64,000 bases of DNA from Cercophora sp. LCS_1. Taxonomy: Eukaryota > Ascomycota > Sordariomycetes > Sordariales > Lasiosphaeriaceae. Positions 31,456 through 43,556 of this stretch are shown here, piece by piece. How positions within the stretch are numbered: the stretch's first letter is position 1; the number at the start of each line of letters is the position of its first letter. The notes below the pieces were generated by a model, which was not told the origin of the DNA, made no database searches, and saw nothing but the letters and a program-made list of their open reading frames with translations. Position numbers and translations under genes: made by a program. Where the stretch lies: contig JAPZLL010000002.1 in NCBI GenBank assembly GCA_036250225.1, positions 1,178,001 through 1,242,000 of the forward strand, written 5' to 3'.

Positions 31456-34400
31456 TCAAACAACGTCCCGATCCATATTCGCCAGCGGCACATAACCCTC
31501 ATCTCCCTTCTTTCTGAGATTGAATAGGTCTTGCACCCGCACCACCACACCGTCGATACCCCAGCCACGGCCGCGTTTTCGGAGACCGCCCTGGGCATAC
31601 TCGGCCACGGCGTTGTCCATCCACCTGGGGCGTTTCCAGAATTTGAGGAGCAGGCTGCTTAGGACGACGCTGACGCTGCTGAGGGCCATGGCGGCAGCGG
31701 CGGCCATTGGGGGGAGGTGATAGCCGAGGGGGAGGAAGATACCCATGGCAAAGGGCAGACCGACGGCGTTGTACAAGCAGGCCCAGCCGAGGTTGAACTT
31801 GATGCGACGGAAGATGGTACGAGCCAGGTCAAGGGCGGCGGGAATATCCATGAGGTCGTTGGGACGCATGAGGACGACGTCGGCGGCTTCCATGGCGACA
31901 TCGGTACCAGAGCTCATGGCGATACCAACATTGGCGGTGGCAAGGGCTGGGGAGTCGTTGATGCCGTCTCCGACCATGGCGACGACGGAGCCATCTTCTT
32001 GAAGCTCGTGGATGATGGCTTGTTTCTGATCGGGCGAGACGCCTGCATAGACGTCTTTGGCGTCGATGCCAACTACTGCCGCAACAGCGAGGGCTGTGCT
32101 CTCTTGGTCACCGGTCACGATGGCTGTCTTGATGCCCATGCGGTGGAGCACGGCAATGGCGGCAGCGGCACCATCCTTGATGGTGTCAGAGAGGCAGAGG
32201 TGACCAGCGTAGGCGCCATCGATGGCAATGAAGATGTTTGTAGTGCCTGCGTTGGGGGTGCTGGAGGCCTTGGAACGGGTGTCGTTGGCTGATGCATTTA
32301 TTTGCTCCGAGGCCTGGACCGCAGACTCGGGCACTTCGATGTTATTCTCCCGGAGGAAGCGGACGTTGCCGACCAGAACGTTGTACCGATTTCGCTCGGC
32401 CGCAGTTGCCGGCTCCACAATTGCGCTGATGCCCTTGCCAACGGCGGCAGCAAAGTCACCGACGCTGCCATCGATCGTCCCCTCGGGTCCCAAGCCCAGC
32501 TCCGTCTTTGCGGCATTCAGGACTGCCTTACCAACGGGGTGCTCACTCCCCATCTCCGCAAGGCCGACAATGGTCCACCACATCCGGCGCCGCCACTCGC
32601 TGTCTTGCCACAGTGAAACAATCTTGACCTGGGCGACGCTCATTTTTCCGTACGTGATTGTGCCGGTCTTGTCCAGAACGACCCTGGTGATCTTGGTGGT
32701 GGTCTCTAGGGCAGCGCCGCCCTTGACAAGAATACCGTTTTCGGCCCCGACGCCTGTCCCGACCATGACGGCCGTGGGTGTCGCAAGGCCAAGAGCGCAG
32801 GGACACGCAAAGACAATGACTGAGATACACAGTTTGAGGCAAACCATGACCTTACCACCGCTTGCCTCCTCAAGGAAGATCTTGGGCGGATTCGCCAGCA
32901 CATGACTGAGGATCGTCCAGACCAAGAAAGTCATCAATCCGAGAAACAGAATCATCGGTACAAAGACGCCAGCTATGGTGTCAGCGAGGCGCTGAATAGG
33001 GGCTCTTGTTGTCTGAGCGTCCTGCACAAGTTTGACAATCTGGCTGAGCTGGGTGTCACGGCCAGCCCTTGTGACACGGAAATCAACTCGCCCGTGGCCA
33101 TTGACAGTGCCGCCAATCAGAAGACTACCCTTTGTCTTCTGAACGGGCATCGCTTCGCCGGTAACCATGCTCTCATCCACATAAGTCTCGCCTCTGACCA
33201 TAACGCCATCGGCGGGAATCTTGTCTCCTGGTCGAAGAATAACGATGTCACCAACCTGGATCAGCTCAGTTGGAATCACCTTCTCTTCAGCGGCGTTTCC
33301 ATCCCGGGGGGTCTTGGGTTCATCGGAGGCCTCGGTGCTGTCCCACATCTCTGCGGCCTTTTCAGCAGCCAGAGGATCCGCATAGATGGTGGCCATGGAG
33401 GGAGCCAGAGACATCAGTCGCGATAGAGCCTTCGAAGTCTGGCCCTTGGCACGGTTCTCGAGGAAGCGGCCAAGAGAAATGAACATGATAAGCATTGTGC
33501 TGGTGTCGAAAACAACGCTTGGCTTGGTGTGCGGAGGGAAGAACACCGAGACCAGCATGGCCATGATGCTGAAAAAGAAGGCGCAGGAAGTCCCCAAAAC
33601 AACCAACACATCCATCGTGGGCGATCCGTGCTTCAGGGACTTGTAAGCCGACACGTAAAACCGTTTTCCAATGCCGAACTGAACGGGTATCGTGAGGACC
33701 AAGCAAACAACATCACCGGCATATAACCCCGGCACAAAAAGATTGAGTCTCCCAAGATCGATGGCTGGTAAGCATTTGGGAATGACCATGCTGATAAGGA
33801 ATACCGGGATCGCAAAAGTCAGTGAGACCTGGAACGCTCTTTTCCACTCCCTGATTTCGCGCGTTTTGGCGAGGGACTCGAGCTGGGCGTTATTGTCATC
33901 GTTATCCGCGACCAGAGCATTAAAGCCAGCGGCTTCGACAGCCCCGACGATGGCTCGCAAACCCGCCACATTTGGGACGTGAACCACAGTCAACCTTGAC
34001 GTCGAGAGGGCAAGGCTTGCCCTGTTAATACCGGGAAGTGCCGTCAGCTTTTGCTCCAGTGCGGTGGCTGCTGCTGCGTCCAGGTTTCCAAATATTTTGA
34101 ACTGTGCTGTCGAAGTCCCCAATCCATGACCGCGGATATCCGAGGTAGACGTAAGGATCTTGGCGTCGAAGCCGCGTTCTTCAATGATCTCTGCGATCTT
34201 CTCGGCCGTCAGTTTAGCGGGGTCATGAGTGATCATGGCCCGTTCAGCTAACAAGCTGATGTTGAACCGCAGAATGCCGTCCACGTTTTTGAAGCCCCCT
34301 TCAATGGCCGAGGTGCATGCTCCGCATGTCATGCCCTCGATGGCAATTGTGGTGGTGGTGCTGGACGGTCCGGAGCCGCTGTTTGCTATCCTTGTCTCTG

Positions 34401-35050
34401 GCTGCTTTTCTTTGCTCTCCACGAGTGTCGCGCCAAAACCCCTGTCCTCGATGATTTCGCAGATTGTCTCAGCAGTCAGAAGCCTTGGATCATGCTCGAT
34501 GACCGCCCTTTCTGCCAAAAGTGAGATGCTGAAGTGTTTTACCCCAGAAACATCCTTGAAGCCACCTTCAACGGCCGACGTACAGGCGCCGCACGTCATT
34601 CCCTCTATTGCCACGGTAGTTATCAGGAGAGCCGGGCCGTCGTCCAGCCCGGAGAGCCCGAGCGATGATGGTGCAATCATGGGCGATGGGAGGTCCGTGG
34701 CGAGTACCTCGGCGTCGAAACCTCGATCTTCAATTATTTCCTGGATTTTCTCGGCAGGTATGCGTTGGGGATCGTGCATGACTACCGCTCGTTCCAGGAC
34801 CAAGCTGACCGAGACGCTACCCACCCCGTCGACGCCCTTGAAGCCAGCTTCAACCGCCGAGGTGCATGCGCCACATCTGGGACAAAGTTAACCCCCATGA
34901 TACCACGCGCAGCAACGTATAAATCGCAACTCACGTCATGCCCTCCACCTTGAGGGTTGTGGTCGCCATATGCTCTGTTGGCGCCAGAGAAGACGAGCCC
35001 ACGTGTGATGTGTCCTCCCTCGTGGGGACCTTGATGTAAGACGGAGCCAT
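31456..35050 (-). CDS. ccc2: P1B-type copper-transporting ATPase (Ccc2 family)
   Basis: Two exons, 35050-34935 and 34876-31456, with a 58 bp intron that splits the first metal site; 1178 residues. Three heavy-metal-associated domains carry GMTCGAC (Cys 40/43, 134/137 and 223/226). A fourth HMA-like fold near residues 290-350 lacks the CxxC. The transport core has MVTGEAMP, the membrane CPC (about residue 730), the phosphorylation site DKTG (about 774), the SEHPVG motif and the hinge MVGDGINDSPALA. In yeast Ccc2 loads copper into the trans-Golgi for multicopper oxidases and so supports high-affinity iron uptake; Atx1 is the usual donor. The ATG used lies in a leader lacking a presequence. Confidence 0.95.
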
Positions 35051-37198
35051 GTCGCAAGCACCTGCGGCTCGGAAAACAACCCGTTGTGTCCTCCTCTCCG
35101 AGTTCGTACAAAGTCGGACAGATGCGACGGATGCAGCGGGCAGTCGAGCGAGCGGATCGCAACGGGACTTTTCGGGGGCTATAACATTTGGCTCGCGATA
35201 AGGAAACTGCCAATACACCTAAAAGATAAAATAAGAGGGACCTTGGCGTTTCTCTATCACAAAACAGACCACATCCAGCCGTGACGTCTGTTTCGGCGGC
35301 CGCGCGGATATACTTGTATGTTTGTTGCGAAAGAAAAAGGGGACTCCTGGTTCCGAGAGCCGTCGGAGTCTGGCGTTTTGTCAGCGGTCTTACTCGAACG
35401 GGAGGATCGGCAGCTAAAGCGAAGCGGGAGATTGGTGGCGCGCACTGTGCGAACCCTTGGTAGCGCTTCCCCTGGAACGTGCTGCTGTGTCCCTGGTGTC
35501 CTTCGCGGCGTGGGCGGCTGGCGAATCGCGGGATCGACCAGAACGGCGCTGCAGCCCAGTGCACCGCCGAAGAGATGGTGGGTGGTCCGATGAAATAGTG
35601 GCCAGATGTTCACTTGGCCGCCCAGCGCTCAACAATATTACTTTTACGTGTTGCGCTCGGCGATCTGGGGCGCAGGGGCGCAGCGAGCTGGACAGGAGTG
35701 TCTGTTGCGCGCACCGCCAGCAAACCCATGAGCCGCTGTTACAATATGGATTTGAGCAAGATTTCTGACACGGACTAGCACCCGATGAGACAGCGGGGAA
35801 GCACCCCGAGATCTGTCTCGCTTCGCTTTCTGAAAACGGGTGGAGTCGCGGTTGAATGCTCAAGGCATTCCGTAGCGATGCATCGAACGTTCTCAAGTCT
35901 TGGAAAGATCGCTCTCGAAGGTCATGGGATCTGGGGTATGGGCGGAACATCACGACTGCCGATGGCGAAATCATCAACAGCAATCTATTTTAATCCCGTA
36001 GACTTTCGGCTGCAGGCCCCTGGCCCTGCCGCGAAGAGTTGCTCGTGGGAACCTCACGCAGAACTGCACCGGTAATTAAATTCAATAGTTTGCTCAACCG
36101 CGTCGTCGCATGGACAGGAGACGGGAGAAGAGCGAACTTGGGTCACGGTGTTCAAGGTTACGGTTGCCAAGCCATGACACACCTAAAACCAGGTGCCCTG
36201 GCTGGACCGTTTCAATTGCACTGTACCGGTATCGTGGCTTCCAAAGTTCCAGTAGGTAGCCCCCTTCATCACCTCACGTAATTGTCGTGGAGCAAAGCCA
36301 TAAGCCAGCCGGTCAGTCGAGTTGTTGGTCTTGCGCCCCATCACTGCTTTTGAGAGAGGGGCCCAGCTCAAAGCGGAAGGTGAAGCAAACCCCCTTCGGT
36401 CCCGCCGCCGTAACCCTACTCGCTCGAGCTTCGGCGCCGATGATCTGGCACAGCAGCCTCTCTAAAATGCGAGGTGGTCAATGAGCGGCTCGACCGCTCT
36501 TTTGAGTGAAGGAATAAGGCTACGACTAAGCTTCAAACGGGATTGCTGGATTTGAAGATGGGAAAACGACATTGTCAAGGACGTTCACGAATATCTACCT
36601 CCCAAAGATTGTCCGGCCGAAGCCGTAGTAGTCGTATTAAAATCGGTAATGATCGTCTTGTGAACTCACACGAGCAGTCTGCGTCGATTTGTTGCTCTGG
36701 AAGATATCAACAGGATATATCTATTGCACACGTGCAACCCGCCAAGATAATGTTTTGATTCAGGGGGGCTCGGATCTTTCCGTGGCCTTGAGAAGGTGCA
36801 GTGGTCAAACACCCTCTGGATCCCTTCGACATCGATTCGTTCCGATGCACTACATATCCTATAGCAAATCAATAGCCCATCAGAACACAGTGTGTTTTCG
36901 TTCTTACTGACATTTTGGAACAAAGGGCTGGTAAGTGGACGAGACAAGGAGACTTCAGTTTTGGTTCCTGTGATCGGCCTTTGAGCGGACCCCTGCTGAG
37001 AACCCATTTCAGCCTTACCCCAGTTACGTACCTGCCCCACCAAGGCTGTCTGCAACCACAGCCAATTCAATATCCAAGGTCTGCCAAACACCACACTCCT
37101 CTTCGTGGACTGGCGCTTCTAGGAATTGCGCAGCCACAAATCCGGTCCCATCAACGGAACGCCGTGCATTACCTGCTCGAGCATTTGCATCCGGCACA
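35051..37198. promoter_or_regulatory. Divergent 2.1 kb region ccc2/csn7
   Basis: The longest gap between two coding genes apart from the snoRNA locus. Open frames of up to 189 codons (for example 35414-35983, minus) have no domain. No tRNA or repeat is recognised. Its length suits a long regulatory region or an unseen non-coding transcript, but nothing in sequence proves either. Confidence 0.4.
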
Positions 37199-38292
37199 AT
37201 GGAGCAGACCAAGGCCCTCAACGCACTGGAGGTACGTCACAACTTCTTTTCCATCCCACCTTCCCTACACCACACCCCAGCCAACGTCACAACACAAGCC
37301 CCAGATCACTGACCTCTAAACAGCCATTCCTGGCGCTGAGCAAGTCCGCAAACTCTCCCCGTGCGGCAGCCGACCTGGTCGTCCGGGCCACTTCAGCACC
37401 CAACACGTTCGTCTTCGCCGAACTCTTCGAGACCCCGCAGATCCAAGCGCTCGGCAACCCCTCCGACGACGACGCGAAGCAGTGGACTCCCTACTACGAC
37501 CTTCTCCGAGTCTTCTGCTACGGCACCTACGCCTCGATCGCGGAGAACCCCTCACTCCCTCCTCTCAACGACGCCCAAAAGCTCAAGCTTCGCCAGCTCT
37601 CCCTGCTCACCATCGCGCGCGAGGTGAATCAAAATGTCGACCCCTCCAACCCGGCGCTCAGCTACCCCAACCTGATCGCGAAGCTCGAGCTCTCCAATGC
37701 ACAAGGACTCGAAGAGCTGGTTATCAGCGCCATCTACGCCGGCCTGGTTGAGGCTCAGTTGGATCCCAAGAATAAGCTCGTTCGCATCAACCGCGTCGCT
37801 CCGCTTCGTGACGTCGAGCCGACCGCCATCGGTGGACTTCTCTCCAGTCTCCAGGCCTGGGCTAGCCGATGTGGCGCCTCACTGCAGTCTCTGGAGTCTG
37901 AGATGGATCGGATCCGCGCTAACGCAGACCGCCGTGCCGCGCGCGAGGAAGAGTGGTCAGAGCGTGTGGACAAGCTTGTGGGCGATGAGAAGAAGGGTGG
38001 GCGCGCCTCTGATCGCGGCGCTAGAGCGGAGAACTTGAAGCTGACCGGCGTCGGCAACAGCAGTTTCGCAAACCTCCATGCAGGGAGCAGCGGCGGGGTC
38101 GGCGCGCGACCAACTTCGGCGTCGGGGTCCGGGGGCTTGACCAACGAAGTTCGGAACAGTAGCAAGCGAGGCAGCAGTCACATCGATGAACCGTCAGATG
38201 ATAGCGACATTGACGAGGCGATGGATGTCGATGATGATGAGGGGGACGTGGAGGGAAAGAAGAGGACCCTCAGGCGAAAGCTAAAGGGTTAG
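37199..38292 (+). CDS. csn7: COP9 signalosome subunit 7 (PCI domain)
   Basis: Two exons, 37199-37231 (11 codons) and 37324-38292, with a 92 bp intron; 333 residues. PFLALSKSANSPRAAADLVVRATSAPNTFVFAELFE starts the CSN7 N-terminal helical repeat. LPPLNDAQKLKLRQLSLLTIA and LEELVISAIYAGLVEAQLDPKNKLV form the PCI winged helix (about residues 100-195), followed by a coiled helix with WASRCGASLQSLESEM. The complex deneddylates cullins in nucleus and cytosol. The C terminus is disordered, with an acidic DSDIDEAMDVDDDEGD patch, then a basic RRKLKG. The frame of exon 2 is open upstream through part of the intron, but those codons are not conserved in style. Confidence 0.93.
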
Positions 38293-39176
38293 TTGTCCGC
38301 CATGAAGACCTGGGTGCGCCGGAGGTAAAGGCTCAGGTTATCAGCTTCATCGCCGTCTTGAGGCGGTACAACGATGGTGTCTAGCAACTCTGTTACTCCG
38401 CAGTTAGATATTATTTATCATGCTTGCGGGCAAATTCGAACTGTCGAGTAGACAAGTTCATACCCCTTCACCTCGCAATTTTCGCAGGGTCCAGTGACAC
38501 CGAAGCGTCTTCATGAGAGCTAGCTACCTGCCTGAGATAATATTGGCGGCCCAAATTCGTAACAGAGACCGAATCGCTGCCCCGAGTGAACTAGTTTCCT
38601 CTGGTAACCAACCAGCGTATGATTATCACCCTGTCCGCCGAACCGGATATTAATGTTGTACATTCGACCATCTCTTCCCCTACCCATCGCGTGCGGGAAG
38701 TTCAAGAACGACAAAAAAAAAAACCACGAGAACATGCACAGCAAGCCATTATGCCCGTTCGCCTCGCAAATCACGAGACACTGTATCCTAAACACCTGTG
38801 CCTGACAAGCTCCAACCTGTCCCGAAGCCATGCTTCCGCGGCAAAGTGACATGGAACGAAAGACGAAGAGACTTGAAAACAAATGCCCGCCTCCCCAATG
38901 CCACTAGCTCCATCCCTGGGAAAATATCAAAACCTGCCTCTTTTTGCGCCCGTTAATCATGACATTATTCGTGATACATCTTCCTCGCCCCCCTCCTCTT
39001 CTGCTGTCGAGGTACGTGCCGGAGCTAGCTAGTTCGATATGTATTGCTGAAATCGAATACCCACTCGTCTCTGTGTACGTAGCCGTAAATTCGACGAGAA
39101 GAGGTCTCCGCGATTACGGAAGACCTAGCTTGCTGTTACTCCAGTTGTGCCCTCACACCCGGTAGATCAAAGTCCA
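38293..39176. other. Convergent intergenic region
   Basis: About 0.9 kb between csn7 and rax1 3' ends. An A10 run is at about 38712. No gene. Confidence 0.5.
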
Positions 39177-40382
39177 TCAAAGGCGTTTACTTGGGACAAG
39201 AATGAAGAGAACGCAAAGCGCAGCATCGAAAAACAGCGTCCAGGCAAGAACCACAAGTGCACGTCTTGCGAGGAGTTTGCGGACGTACGGTTCCCTTACT
39301 CGAGAGAAGTTGAAGGGTGTGTACTCGCTGAATCCGATGAGGGCGAGAACGGGATCCAGGGAGTACTGGTAGGAGGCGAGGCAGTAAACGCCAACGGTGA
39401 ACGGAAGAATGAGCTGGCATCGGTCAGCAAAAAAAATCCATGCTAGCCAGCCAATGGCAGTAACACATACCCAGAGCCGAGTAGTTCTTGACTCGCCCAG
39501 AAAAACGAGGATGAAGGCAGCCCAGAAGCCTCCAAACATGGAGACGAGCCCGATAATGAGGCGCACAATGAGAGTCGGTGGGATCAGATTTCCAAGAGCC
39601 TTCATCCTCAGGAAGCCCGGAAAGGCATCCCGTTCCATTGCCTGAAAGACGTAGTCCTTAGCCACGTCAAACACTTCAGGATCATCCCGTCCGAACTCTT
39701 CAATCGCCGTCGTCACGTCCTGCGTTATAGAACCTGGGAGAGTGATCTCGCGCTCAGCGCCCGGGAGAAGGAAGGTGTACAGAATCTTCTCGGCAGAAGC
39801 TCTTATATCCTGCCGAGCCACCGTGTGAGCGGGCGAGTTGGAGTCCGAGGTGATGTCACGCGAACTGCTTATCCCAGGGCTAGGTCGACCCCGCGGACCA
39901 GTGCTGCTCTGCGGGGAATCGTGCACCCCAGGTCGGTCTTCTCGTAAAAATGCCGACATCTGCGCATCTTGATCCCTCTCCTTTTCCGACGCGTACATCG
40001 ACGGCCCGGCGGCGTGATGGCTCATCTCACCAAGACCCTGGAGAATTGCAGAGGAGCGGTTCGACTCTCTGTCTGGCTCTGGAGTGCCGACAAGAACGGA
40101 ACGGCGCAGTTCGCGGACGTAATGCCGGCAAAGGGACATGTGCTGAGCGACATCAAGCCTGATTCCAAGTCAGTGACACAGTGACACCTTATAATTCCGA
40201 GGCAATTGGTCTTACCAGAAATCCAGGTAATCCACCGATCGTTGCTGGTCCCGCATGTAGATATAGAAGGAGAACAGATCAACAGGCGGCAGGGTTCTCC
40301 GGCTCAACACCTCGAAGAGAGTCGGAAGCCTGTTCCGGTTCAGGTCCGGGACCGGGGACGGCGTTGAAGAGTGTTCTGCCAT
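39177..40382 (-). CDS. rax1: Rax1-type RGS-domain membrane protein
   Basis: Two exons, 40382-40216 and 40158-39177, with a 57 bp intron; 382 residues. The N-terminal LPTLFEVLSRRTLPPVDLFSFYIYM and, across the splice, DYLDFWLDVAQH (about 49-60) form the start of a split RGS-like domain. It resumes at ASAEKILYTFLLPGAEREITLP and ends near residue 200 with AMERDAFPGFLRM. Four hydrophobic segments follow (IVRLIIGLVSMFGGFWAAFILVF, WVCVTAIGWLAWIFF, LPFTVGVYCLASY, ALVVLAWTLFFDAALCVLFIL). In yeast Rax1 with Rax2 marks bud sites; in filamentous fungi the family is an RGS class. The insert between the two RGS parts is Ser/Pro-rich. Confidence 0.88.
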
Positions 40383-41231
40383 CTTCGCCTGTCCGTAGGG
40401 AAGGGAAGCAGGGAAGGTGCGGGAGAAGCTCGGCGGTGAGATCCGGCGAGTGTCAGGGATATTGAGAGCTTGAGCTTTGAGTTGCGGGGAGCTTTGGTAG
40501 GTTGGCCGTCGAGTTCAGACAAAGTTCGGTCGCGCAGTCAAGCGTGTTCGTTATTGACGTCGTCAGAATCAATCGGAGCTCCACCTCGGGACGTGGGGTT
40601 ATAAAAGTCAATCTCGATAGCTCGCGACCGGGAAAAGAGCCTCGCGCGCACAGCGCACGTCTCGGGCGTTTGTGGAAGACAGGACTGGCGATTGCCGATT
40701 CGAGAATGTGGAAAGTTGACGATGTTCTGGCGAAGGAGTCTCGCGGAACAGGTTTCTGGTTCCACAGCCCCTTGCCGCGCCTGTGATGTCTGATGAGCAA
40801 GGTGCACGGCCAGATTCCAATTCCTTTGGTTGGCGAGCTAATTGGTCTGGAGACCTGGGCCACTTTCGCAAGCTCATCAGCTGGCAGTCACTGGCAGCCA
40901 GTCCCAGCCACAAGGGCAGAGCCATAGCACAGTGGGGCAGTCAATTTGAGGGCACTATTCCACTTCAGGAAATTCAAGCGAGTGGAGCCGAGCACAGGTC
41001 CGCACTTTTTCGAAAATCCGTTGCGAAATTCCAAGTGGGAGGTTTGTCGTCAATCCAGCATCCACGACAATCGACAATCGACAATCGACGCCTCTCTCAA
41101 AACACTTCGAGAAACCCGTCGTCGACAAAGTATGTACTGCACCACTTCAGAATTCTCTTGACGTTTAAATAATCTGTCTACCTGCAAATACAACCTCTTG
41201 CAAACCCCAACTGACCACCACCCACTTCAGA
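40383..41231. promoter_or_regulatory. Divergent promoter region rax1/eL31 with heptamer repeat
   Basis: 850 bp. A TATAAAA is at about 40600 on the plus strand. A CGACAAT-type heptamer is repeated about three times at 41065-41088, roughly 145-165 bp before the eL31 start. A pyrimidine-rich leader precedes the ATG. Confidence 0.5.
41065..41090. repeat. Tandem CGACAAT heptamer, about 3.5 copies
   Basis: Perfect head-to-tail 7 bp units in the proximal promoter of the ribosomal-protein gene. Their position suits a transcription-factor binding array, but no factor is identified. Confidence 0.85.
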
Positions 41232-41743
41232 ATGTCTTCCACCAAGAAGCCCGCTGGCAAGACCCAGCGCTCCGCCATCGCCGATGTCGTGGCTCGCGAG
41301 TACACCATCCACCTCCACAAGAGGGTAACGAAACCGAATCCCACGACCGATTGAGCGATTACTGACGGAGGACCAGCTGCACGGTGTGAGCTTCAAGAAG
41401 AGGGCCCCCAAGGCCATCAAGGAGATCAAGGCCTTCGCCACCAAGTCGATGGTACGTTTGGACGTTGGCTTGGAGGGCTACAGGCGCCAACGCCTGGGAA
41501 AATTACATTATACCAGGCCAGTGGGCTGATGTATCACAGGGTACTACCGATGTCCGCGTTGACCCCCAGCTCAACAAGAAGGTCTGGGAGCAGGGTGTCA
41601 AGGGTGTCCCATACAGACTTCGCATCCGCATTTCCCGGAGACGTAACGATGAGGAGGGTGCCAAGGAGAAGCTCTACAGCTACGTTCAGGCCGTGAACGT
41701 CAAGGACGCCAAGGGTCTCCCGACCGTCGTTGTTGAGGAGTAA
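41232..41743 (+). CDS. rpl31: 60S ribosomal protein eL31
   Basis: Three exons, 41232-41324, 41377-41451 and 41540-41743, with introns of 52 and 88 bp; 123 residues, the usual family length. Conserved blocks are VVAREYTIHLHKRLHGVSFKKRAPKAIKEIKAFA, GTTDVRVDPQLNKKVWEQGVKGVPYRLRIRISRRRNDEE and the end LPTVVVEE. It binds 25S rRNA near the exit tunnel of the large subunit. Codon use is strongly C-ending, as expected for a highly expressed gene. Confidence 0.97.
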
Positions 41744-42173
41744 GGAAATAAAAACAGGCAACGGGGTTTGACGGTGGACCGTGGTTCGGATGGTTCGGGA
41801 CGGCATTTGGGCTTTCGGAGTTTCGCATGGCATCTAGCTTCCCTTTACGAATACAGGCTTCGTAAATACGGCACCATCTGATACCGAAACTACTGGACTG
41901 CGACGACGGGCGGAACAACACAAGATGGCAGGGAGGCGTTATGTTTTGAATGCGATCCGCTTAGGACAACAAACTGTCCGATGATGGGCCAATGCTTGAT
42001 GTACATTGACAAGAAAGTCTCGCTGCGCTATGCAGACAACGACGGGATATCCTATGACCCAGTTCGCCTTGGTAATGCAAATCCCACCCATCCGTTACGC
42101 CAGGAAGCCAAAGCCTGCCATGATTCGCAATGACACCATTCTCCTTTTGGATGACTCTTTATGCACAATCTCT
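41744..42173. other. Convergent intergenic region
   Basis: 430 bp between eL31 and UBE2C 3' ends; no gene seen. Confidence 0.5.
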
Positions 42174-42842
42174 TCAGTCCTCGTCCTCCTCAATATCCTT
42201 GTGGCGCTCGAGGACCTTCTTCTTGAAGAGGGTGGGGTCCTTGTCCCAAAGGTCGGCAGCCTCGCCGTTCAGCGGGGAAGAGCTAGAGAGGGTTAACTTG
42301 AGTTGAAAGCTGGGGCAGATTTTGGAAATTTACTTGTTGGGCTCACCAAGGAGGGACTGCAGACTCAGAAGAACGGTCTGGGTGTTGTAGGCAGCGGTCC
42401 ACTTGTCTTTGAGAATATCGAGACAGATGCGGCCAGAGAAATCCACGTTGGGATGGTAGATCGGAGTTCTGAACAGGACAGTAGGGGGCACCATGGGATA
42501 GTTGCCCGGGAACTCGAAGCGGAGCTTGAGGCTCAGGCCAGCATAGGGAGTCTCCTCCGGGCCCTCAATCGTCGCATTCCAGTGCATCATGTTCTCCACG
42601 GTAGGAAAAGCCGACACGCCGGGCGCAGGAGAGGTCATGAGGTTCATCAGCTCGGTTTGCAGTCTACAACTTGTTAGCAGTGCGACCCGGAGCACTGTAT
42701 CCCAATGCGCCGGCACGCTTCCTGGTACCGGTGTGACCAATTCATACCTCTTCGTAGCGGTCTGACCAGGACGAAACATGTTACCGGACTTAGACGCTGC
42801 AGCCCCATCGGGGCCAGAGTTGTGATTGTCCTCGAACGACAT
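42174..42842 (-). CDS. Ubiquitin-conjugating enzyme E2 C (UBE2C/UbcH10, Ubc11-like)
   Basis: Three exons, 42842-42748, 42663-42334 and 42282-42174, with introns of 84 and 51 bp; 177 residues. After an N-terminal extension of about 30 residues comes the E2 fold with LQTELMNLM, YAGLSLKLRFEFPGNYPMVPP and the active-site block HPNVDFSGRICLDILKDKW (Cys112). The C-terminal SLLGEPNNSSPLN junction confirms the last splice. The extended N terminus and the VDFSGRICLDIL active site fit the E2C class, which works with APC/C to start chains on cyclin B and securin. The acidic tail ends IEEDED. Confidence 0.94.
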
Positions 42843-43556
42843 GGTAGGCAACAATTTCTCGCAGAGAGGGGGGGTCTAGGCAATGCGTTACACAGGAATA
42901 TGATGGACAAAGAGCTCGCCAGAAGCTGTAAAAGACCTGTTAGTCGGCATATTGGTAACACTGGCATAGAATGTATTCATATATGGCCAACATACCTGCA
43001 GTTTCAAGGATCTGGTTCCTAGGAATTGCTCGCCGGTGCTGTGTTGAGGTGAACGTGTGAAGAACACTGGTAGAAGGTGGGGGAGACAAAGGTCCCGGCG
43101 TGTTTACATTGTGCCCCACTTTCCCCTGGGCGACGAGACAGACACCGCCTCCACCAACCGCGACAGTGCAGGGCAGCATCAGCCCTTGCGGGAGGGCCAA
43201 TGCACGCCAATCAGCCCGCGTCGCGCCTTCCAGCCCTCAAACAAAACAGCCAGAAGAGCTCCAATCCACAGGCTCAAACCATTGAGGTAGAGGCCATTCA
43301 GCACGCGACCAACAAGGTTGCGCGCTTGCATTTCAACACCACGACCCCAATGGTTGTGAACGTCTATCAAGTGATTCTGTGATCCATTTTGTGCCAAGTC
43401 CCCTCTTCATCTCATCCACAGACCGGCATTCTTGTTTCAAAGGTTTCCATACTTTGCTCCGCTCTGTTAGGTCGGGCTTCCGTCTCACCTAACAAACTCG
43501 ACTTACACGGCATTCAAACTCTTGTTACTCTCATCTCACCACCAAACCAACCAAAG
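42843..43556. promoter_or_regulatory. Divergent promoter region UBE2C/chk1
   Basis: 714 bp between two cell-cycle genes transcribed away from each other. Short open frames here have no domains. Confidence 0.5.
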
